NCBI GenBank assembly: GCA_021778575.1
Contig: JAJYCH010000088.1
Coordinates: 1-10,481, forward strand
Reading direction: 5' to 3'
Length of the DNA: 10,481 nucleotides
Source of the DNA: Planctomycetota bacterium
GTDB taxonomy: Bacteria; Planctomycetota; Planctomycetia; Isosphaerales; Isosphaeraceae
In this document: one piece after another, positions 6,242 to 10,481 of the stretch
Position numbering within the stretch: the stretch's first letter is position 1
How the letters are laid out: each line of letters opens with the position of its first letter
The notes under the pieces: model-generated
Databases searched by the model: none
Told to the model about the DNA's origin: nothing
Seen by the model: the letters and a program-made list of their open reading frames with translations, nothing else
Made by a program: the position numbers and the translations under genes

Positions 6242-7348
6242 ATGATGGTCACGCCCAACGAACGCTCGATCTCCCGAACCGGCGAGGAACTCGTCCTCCC
6301 GGGAGTGATCGGCGCGAGCGAGGCGATCCGCGAAGTGGCCCGGACCACCCGGCAGGTAGCTCCCGCCCGCGCCTGCGTCCTGATCGTGGGGGAGACCGGA
6401 GCCGGCAAGGAACTGATCGCCCGAGCGATCCACGACCTCAGCCCGCGTCAGTCCGGCCCCTACATCCGGGTCAACTGCGGGGCCTTGACCGAGAGTTTGC
6501 TCGAAAGCGAACTGTTCGGCCACGTCAAGGGGTCGTTTACCGGAGCGGTCGACAACCGGACCGGCCGGTTCGAGGCCGCGCACACCGGAAGCATCTTTCT
6601 CGACGAGATCAACAGCACCTCGCCCAAGCTCCAGGTCAAGCTGCTCCGGGTCTTGCAGGAAGGGGAGTTCGAGCGCGTCGGCGATACCCGGACGAACAAG
6701 GTCGATACCCGGATCATCGCGGCGACCAACCGCGACCTCCTCGACGAGATCGAGGCCGGGCGATTCCGCGAGGACCTGTACTACCGGCTCAACGTCGTGC
6801 CGATCTATCTGCCGCCCTTGCGCGAACGTCGCGAGGATATTCCGATCCTCGTCGAGTTCTTCCTCAAACGATACACCGAGCAGAACCGTCGCGAGGTCCG
6901 CAAGGTCCACCCCGAGGCGATGCGTTTGCTCCGCGAGCACGACTGGCCGGGAAACATCCGCGAGCTGCAAAATTACGTCGAACGCGCCGTGGTTCTCGGC
7001 GAAGGGATCGAGCTTTTGCCCGACCATCTGCCGCCGCAACTTCGAGGCGAAGCTCCCCCTCGGCCGATCCGCGCCCGAGGCGGCGACCTCAACGGTCTGA
7101 CCGCCGAACTCGTCCGGAACGGGATCAGGGTCGCCGGGCCGCAGGCGAACGACCTTCACGAACGGATCGTCGGCCAGGTCGAGCGCGAGCTGATCCAGCA
7201 GGTTCTGGCCTCGTGCGAGCGGGTCCAGATCAAGGCCGCCGCCCGGCTCGGAATCAATCGCAATACCCTTCACAAAAAGTTGAGCTATTACCTCATTGAC
7301 GAATCGGCGCTGCCCAACGGTGCCCCGAGCGACATCGACGATGAATAA
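6242..7348 (+). CDS. Sigma-54-dependent AAA+ activator, Fis-type, no sensor domain
   Basis: This 368-residue protein is a bacterial enhancer-binding protein that uses ATP to remodel RNA polymerase containing sigma-54. The AAA+ domain starts almost at once (about residue 22, [11 protein letters not shown]). It has Walker A GETGAGKE (50-57), the sigma-54-contacting loop GSFTGA (97-102, the usual second Ala being Ser), Walker B GSIFLDEI (116-123), and the arginine-containing segment FREDLYYRL (175-183), then the C-terminal lid motif [11 protein letters not shown]. The C-terminus holds a Fis-like helix-turn-helix (about 330-350, [15 protein letters not shown]). No receiver, GAF or PAS domain precedes the AAA+ core, so any control must act through a partner, expression or the AAA+ domain itself. 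GGAAGGA at 6231-6237 serves ATG 6242 or, with better spacing, the adjacent ATG 6245. The gene is probably cotranscribed with the HEAT gene. Its targets are unknown. Confidence 0.95.
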   Translation: MMVTPNERSISRTGEELVLPGVIGASEAIREVARTTRQVAPARACVLIVGETGAGKELIARAIHDLSPRQSGPYIRVNCGALTESLLESELFGHVKGSFTGAVDNRTGRFEAAHTGSIFLDEINSTSPKLQVKLLRVLQEGEFERVGDTRTNKVDTRIIAATNRDLLDEIEAGRFREDLYYRLNVVPIYLPPLRERREDIPILVEFFLKRYTEQNRREVRKVHPEAMRLLREHDWPGNIRELQNYVERAVVLGEGIELLPDHLPPQLRGEAPPRPIRARGGDLNGLTAELVRNGIRVAGPQANDLHERIVGQVERELIQQVLASCERVQIKAAARLGINRNTLHKKLSYYLIDESALPNGAPSDIDDE

Positions 7349-7426
7349 GTGAGGGCGCACTTGTCACAAGACCGGTTCCTGGTCCGTTACGACAGGATAG
7401 TAGGGGGTTGTCAAATTCCCATCGCC

Positions 7427-7451
7427 GCTGGATGATGGGTGTTGATCCAGC
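7427..7451. promoter_or_regulatory. Leader hairpin upstream of DUF1559 gene
   Basis: GCTGGAT (7427-7433) pairs with ATCCAGC (7445-7451) around an 11-nt loop. It lies in the 182-bp gap between the sigma-54 activator and the DUF1559 gene. It could be a terminator-like structure or a leader element. I found no convincing sigma-70 or sigma-54 promoter in this gap. Confidence 0.3.
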
Positions 7452-7530
7452 CCGGACGGCAATTTTCGTTCCGTGCGAGCTGTCCCCTCATTTCGCGGAT
7501 CATCTTTTTCCCAATTCACGAGGCTGACCC

Positions 7531-8622
7531 TTGAAAACGTCGCGCCGAGGCTTCACGCTGATCGAATTGCTGGTAGTGATCTCGATCATCGCCGTGCTGA
7601 TTGCCTTGCTTCTGCCCGCCGTGCAGTCGGCTCGCGAGGCGGCCCGCCGCAGTCAGTGCTCGAACAACCTGAAACAGATCGCTCTGGCCGTCCATTCGTA
7701 CCATGCGACCAACAACGTCGTGCCTCCCGTCTGCACCTATCCGGGCGGCCAGTTCACACTGAGCAGCGGCTGGTCGGCGTCATGGGTCGTGGCGATCCTG
7801 CCGTATCTGGAACAGACGACGATGGCGTCGGCGTACAACTACTCGGCCGGAGCGATTGTTTCCGGCGCGATCGGGTATGAGAACACCACGGTCACCTATA
7901 CCCAGATCGCGACCATGCTCTGCCCGTCGGAGAATATTTTCCAGCGTCCCAGCCTGAACGGAACGACAAGCTACGTCGGCAATTACGGTGGGCCAGGCCA
8001 GAACAGTTGCTACAGCGGCGTGATTGTCCCCACCGGCGACCCCAACCTGGTCATGGGTCTCGGCCCGAAGCTGGGCAATGTCGGTCCGGTGACGTTCGAG
8101 GCCATTCGTGACGGCCAGACCAACACCGGCATGTTCAGCGAACGCCTGTTCGGACTGGTGGGCAGCCCGGCGGTGGCCCCCGGTCAGAACCCGAACGGCA
8201 AGCGTGGAATCTTTGGCGTGAGTGCCTCGGGCGTCGGCCCGCTGACCGGCGTGGCGGGTGCCACGACCTTCGTGCAGGACTGCAAGGCGGTCGCCCCGAC
8301 CACCTTCGTCAACTCGAATGTCCTGGGCAACAATGCCTATGCCGGCAACCCCTGGTATCTCAGCATGGTCAGCTATAACCACGTGGGATCGCCCAACAGC
8401 ACGCATTGCCAGAACGTGACCGGCGACGCCAGCTTCGTCGCCACCGCCGGCTACGTCGGGCCGAGCGGATCATCACCCGCCACGAGCAACCACCCAGGCG
8501 GCGTCCATGTCGCCTTCGCCGACGGCTCGGTCCGGTTCGTCAAGGACTCGGTCGCCTCGAATATCTGGTGGGGAATCGGGACCCGCCTCGGTAAAGAGAT
8601 CATCTCTTCCGACGCCTTCTGA
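7531..8622 (+). CDS. DUF1559 domain-containing pseudopilin-like protein
   Basis: The 363-residue product opens [16 protein letters not shown], a type IV pilin/pseudopilin leader: a prepilin peptidase would cut after Gly7, leaving N-methylated Phe8, with the conserved Glu at mature position 5 (E12). The hydrophobic helix ends in the family-typical [14 protein letters not shown] and [16 protein letters not shown]. The rest is the DUF1559 domain, ending with the characteristic [17 protein letters not shown] (from H321). DUF1559 proteins occur in many copies in planctomycetes; their function is unknown, probably an envelope or pseudopilus component. The TTG start at 7531 has GAGG (7520-7523) seven bases upstream and gives exactly the family N-terminus. 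The small lipoprotein gene follows 13 bp later, an arrangement compatible with one transcript. Confidence 0.95.
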   Translation: MKTSRRGFTLIELLVVISIIAVLIALLLPAVQSAREAARRSQCSNNLKQIALAVHSYHATNNVVPPVCTYPGGQFTLSSGWSASWVVAILPYLEQTTMASAYNYSAGAIVSGAIGYENTTVTYTQIATMLCPSENIFQRPSLNGTTSYVGNYGGPGQNSCYSGVIVPTGDPNLVMGLGPKLGNVGPVTFEAIRDGQTNTGMFSERLFGLVGSPAVAPGQNPNGKRGIFGVSASGVGPLTGVAGATTFVQDCKAVAPTTFVNSNVLGNNAYAGNPWYLSMVSYNHVGSPNSTHCQNVTGDASFVATAGYVGPSGSSPATSNHPGGVHVAFADGSVRFVKDSVASNIWWGIGTRLGKEIISSDAF

Positions 8623-8635
8623 AGCCAGGCAAACC

Positions 8636-8833
8636 ATGATAATCTCGTCGAAACCTCGGATGGGAATCGAACTCATGCGCTCCGCGACCCTCATTCTCCT
8701 CGGCCTGTTCCTGACGGCGGGCTGTCTCGGCTGCGGCGGATCGGGCATTCCCGAACCCGCCGCCGACGCCAAGGCCGGGCCGCCGCCCGGAACGTCGGAC
8801 GTCTGGAACAAGAAGGTCGAAAAGAAGCGCTGA
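8636..8833 (+). CDS. Small putative lipoprotein
   Basis: The product is 65 residues from ATG 8636 (AGG six bases upstream), or 57 or 52 residues from the in-frame ATGs at 8660 and 8675. All share a hydrophobic signal, RSATLILLGLFLTAGC, with a lipobox-like LTAGC; Thr at -3 is permitted though less usual than Leu. After cleavage the mature peptide is only about 33 residues: Cys-rich at its start (CLGCGGSG), then Pro/Ala-rich, ending in the basic EKKR. It has no recognisable domain. It begins 13 bp after the DUF1559 stop and is probably cotranscribed. Tiny lipoproteins behind DUF1559 genes are a common planctomycete arrangement as far as I recall. The start is uncertain; the ATG at 8675 gives the most conventional signal peptide. 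Confidence 0.7.
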   Translation: MIISSKPRMGIELMRSATLILLGLFLTAGCLGCGGSGIPEPAADAKAGPPPGTSDVWNKKVEKKR

Positions 8834-8849
8834 AGCCCGTGAAATCTCG

Positions 8850-8871
8850 TTCCCACGGTCCGCCGTGGGAA
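8850..8871. terminator. Hairpin between convergent genes
   Basis: TTCCCACGG (8850-8858) and CCGTGGGAA (8863-8871) form a perfect 9-bp stem with loop TCCG. It sits in the 45-bp gap between the lipoprotein gene (+) and the UDP-glucose dehydrogenase gene (-), where one symmetric hairpin could end both transcripts. No strong T-tract follows on either strand. The sequence also resembles dispersed REP-type elements, so a repeat origin is possible. Confidence 0.6.
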
Positions 8872-8878
8872 GACCGTC

Positions 8879-10210
8879 CTACATCTTGAGTTGGTGCGGC
8901 CCGGTCGCCGAGACTCGACCGATCCCGTGGTACGCGAACCCCTGCTCGGCCATCTGGGCGGGGTCGTAGAGGTTCCGGCCATCGAAGATGACGGGGTGGC
9001 GCAGCAGCCGGAGCATCACCTCGAAGTCAGGGTTCCGGAACTCGTTCCACTCGGTCACGATCGCCAGGGCGTCGGCCTGTTCGAGTGCGCCGTAGGGACG
9101 GTCGCAATAGATCACGCGGTCGCCGTAGATTTCCTTCACGTTGGCGAGCGCCTCGGGGTCGTGGACCCGGACCGCGACTCCGGCGGCGAGTAACTGGTCG
9201 ATCAGGACCAGCGCGGGGGCCTCGCGAATATCATCCGTCCGGGGTTTGAAGGCCAGCCCCCAGATCGCGACGGTTTTCCCCTCGGCCTGACCGTTGAAGT
9301 GGCCCAGGATCTTCCGGGCCAGGATATCCTTCTGGGCGTTGTTGACCTCATCCACCGCATCCATCAGCAGCGACGGCACGCCAACCGACCGCGCCATGTG
9401 GATGGCCGCCCGGACGTCCTTCGGGAAGCACGACCCGCCGTAGCCGACACCCGGAAACAGGAAGCTGAAGCCGATCCGCTGGTCGTGGCCGATCCCCCGG
9501 CGGACCTCGTTGATATCCGCCTGGTAATACTCGCAGAGGTTGGCCATCTCGTTGATGAAGCTGATCTTGGTCGCGAGCATGCAATTGGCGACATACTTGG
9601 TCATCTCGGCCGACTCGGGCGTCATCGCCAGGAACGGCCGCTCGGTCCGCAAAAATGGCTTGTAGAGGTCGTGCAACTGCTCGATGACTTCCTCGCGACG
9701 AGCCCCCACGACCACGCGATCGGGCTTGTTGAAGTCGTCGATCGCCGCCCCTTCCTTGAGGAACTCGGGGTTGCTGGCGACGTCGAACGGCACCTGGGTG
9801 ATCTCGGCCATCCGCCGGGCCAGCTCGGCATTGGTGCCGACCGGCACGGTGCTCTTGATCACGATCGTCTTGGGGCCGGTCAGGTTCTCGGCGATCTCGC
9901 GACCGACGGCCCAGATCCCGTTCAGGTTCGCCCCACCGTCATCGCCTTGCGGCGTCCCGACAGCGATGAACACCAGCTCGGCCTCGGCCATCCCCTCAGC
10001 GAGGTTCGTGGTGAACTTGAGCCGACCATCGCGAGCGTTGCGGTGGACCAGTTCGGCCAGCCCCGGCTCATAGATCGGAATTTTGCCGGCCTGAAGCATC
10101 TCGACCTTGGCCGCCAGCTTATCGACGCAGATCACGTCGTTGCCACTCTCGGCCAGACAGGTTCCAGTGACCAGGCCCACATAGCCGGTTCCGACGACGG
10201 CGATCTTCAC
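8879..10210 (-). CDS. ugd: UDP-glucose 6-dehydrogenase
   Basis: The enzyme oxidises UDP-glucose to UDP-glucuronate with two NAD+, supplying precursor for acidic exopolysaccharide or other surface glycans; it acts in the cytoplasm. The 443-residue product has the N-terminal Rossmann motif GTGYVG (7-12), [24 protein letters not shown] (147-154) with the catalytic glutamate, and GGSCFPKD with the nucleophilic Cys261, then the C-terminal UDP-binding domain with [11 protein letters not shown]. All catalytic residues are present. The GTG start at 10210 gives the family-typical [12 protein letters not shown] and has GAAGGA nine bases upstream; the longer frame from a TTG at 10258 adds 16 residues the family does not need. 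It is convergent with the lipoprotein gene. No glycosyltransferase is seen beside it. A related nucleotide-sugar dehydrogenase specificity (for example UDP-N-acetylmannosamine) is less likely. Confidence 0.95.
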   Translation of the reverse strand: MKIAVVGTGYVGLVTGTCLAESGNDVICVDKLAAKVEMLQAGKIPIYEPGLAELVHRNARDGRLKFTTNLAEGMAEAELVFIAVGTPQGDDGGANLNGIWAVGREIAENLTGPKTIVIKSTVPVGTNAELARRMAEITQVPFDVASNPEFLKEGAAIDDFNKPDRVVVGARREEVIEQLHDLYKPFLRTERPFLAMTPESAEMTKYVANCMLATKISFINEMANLCEYYQADINEVRRGIGHDQRIGFSFLFPGVGYGGSCFPKDVRAAIHMARSVGVPSLLMDAVDEVNNAQKDILARKILGHFNGQAEGKTVAIWGLAFKPRTDDIREAPALVLIDQLLAAGVAVRVHDPEALANVKEIYGDRVIYCDRPYGALEQADALAIVTEWNEFRNPDFEVMLRLLRHPVIFDGRNLYDPAQMAEQGFAYHGIGRVSATGPHQLKM

Positions 10211-10390
10211 GGGTGTCCATCCTTCGACCTTGATCGGGAATTCCCTGCTCCGAGGCAAGTTTAGAGAAAGATGCCCCGGGGCGGAAGCCGGATTGTCGAG
10301 GGAGCCCGGTCACCGGGTGTCACCGGAATTTCTGGGGGGTCTCTGGTCGGCTCTGTCCTGGAATTTCCCGACGAAGCTCTGATCTGGAGT

Positions 10391-10431
10391 GCGAGAGCTT
10401 GCTCTCGCTCTGGCGACCGGAGCTTGCTCCG
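10391..10431. repeat. Tandem small hairpins with GAGC-TT-GCTC core
   Basis: GCGAGAGC-TT-GCTCTCGC (10391-10408) and CGGAGC-TT-GCTCCG (10418-10431) are two perfect hairpins sharing the same GAGCTTGCTC core and TT loop, spaced 9 bp apart. The words GAGC/AGCAAG recur up to the window end (GGAGCAAG at 10474-10481). The region 10211-10481 otherwise shows no gene I can support; 10301-10325 also carries a CCCGGTCACCGGG palindrome followed by a second TCACCGG. This is probably intergenic repeat DNA upstream of the dehydrogenase gene. Confidence 0.55.
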
Positions 10432-10481
10432 AGCCTGAGTGACCTGGCCAAACGGTTTCCGGACGAAGACCGTGGAGCAAG

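Noticed and set aside
4199..7360. A 1053-codon open frame on the minus strand, opposite the HEAT gene and the sigma-54 activator.
   Set aside because: It is antisense to two well-supported genes and spans their gap. Its composition (rich in Arg, Gly, Asp, Leu and Gln) shows no family motif. Long antisense frames are expected in GC-rich DNA where the third codon position rarely gives stop codons on the other strand.
8507..8635. An upstream extension of the lipoprotein frame into the DUF1559 gene.
   Set aside because: It would overlap a well-supported gene by more than 100 bases and bury the lipoprotein signal peptide inside the protein.
9299..10264. A 321-codon open frame on the plus strand opposite the UDP-glucose dehydrogenase gene.
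   Set aside because: It is a shadow of a clearly recognised enzyme gene, with a His/Asp/Arg/Leu-rich product and no motif.
10411..10428. TGGCGACCGGAGCTTGCT as a possible sigma-54 promoter.
   Set aside because: The distance between the GG and GC elements is two bases too long for a -24/-12 promoter, and the site is explained by the hairpin repeat.

Overview
The window is GC-rich bacterial chromosome, most likely from a planctomycete (order Isosphaerales/Gemmatales, probably Isosphaeraceae). The best evidence is a DUF1559 pseudopilin-like protein with the type N-terminal [17 protein letters not shown] segment. Paralogues of this family occur in large numbers in planctomycetes and are rare elsewhere. 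A signal-peptide HEAT-repeat protein, a tiny lipoprotein behind the DUF1559 gene, and GTG/TTG starts fit the same assignment. No tRNA, rRNA, CRISPR array, integrase or transposase is seen.

Layout. 1-195 holds no gene, only short dyads and a REP-like inverted repeat. 196-651 (-) is a small single-span membrane protein of unknown function. 652-881 is a divergent intergenic region with a good sigma-70-type promoter for argH and a 13-bp palindrome. 882-2258 (+) is argH, whose stop codon overlaps the start of an orphan hicB-like gene (2255-2461). 2462-2631 is dense in dyads: a near-perfect 29-bp-arm hairpin, an 18-bp dyad and an 18-bp palindrome. It ends at lysA (2632-3942 +), followed by an 8-bp hairpin. 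4025-6196 (+) is an exported HEAT/TPR-like protein that contains a degenerate CheY-like receiver domain. 6242-7348 (+) is a stand-alone sigma-54 AAA+ activator with a Fis-type helix-turn-helix and no sensor domain. 7349-7530 is a leader with one hairpin. 7531-8622 (+) is the DUF1559 protein and 8636-8833 (+) a small lipoprotein. A 9-bp hairpin separates these from the convergent UDP-glucose 6-dehydrogenase gene (8879-10210 -). 10211-10481 holds no recognised gene, only tandem small hairpins built on GAGC-TT-GCTC.

Functional reading. argH (last step of arginine synthesis) and lysA (last step of lysine synthesis) are housekeeping enzymes. The UDP-glucose dehydrogenase supplies UDP-glucuronate for surface polysaccharide. 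The DUF1559 protein and lipoprotein are envelope components of unknown role. The least ordinary part is the adjacent pair of an exported HEAT protein with a pseudoreceiver and a sensorless sigma-54 activator; a functional link between them is only inferred from adjacency. Secondary curiosities are the hicB-like gene translationally coupled to argH without a hicA, and a family of REP-like dyads shared by two intergenic regions. I do not see a convincing, wholly new multi-gene system here.

Several of the longest possible starts look wrong. Start choices for hicB, lysA, the HEAT protein and the UDP-glucose dehydrogenase were moved inward on the basis of Shine-Dalgarno-like sites, signal peptides and family N-termini.
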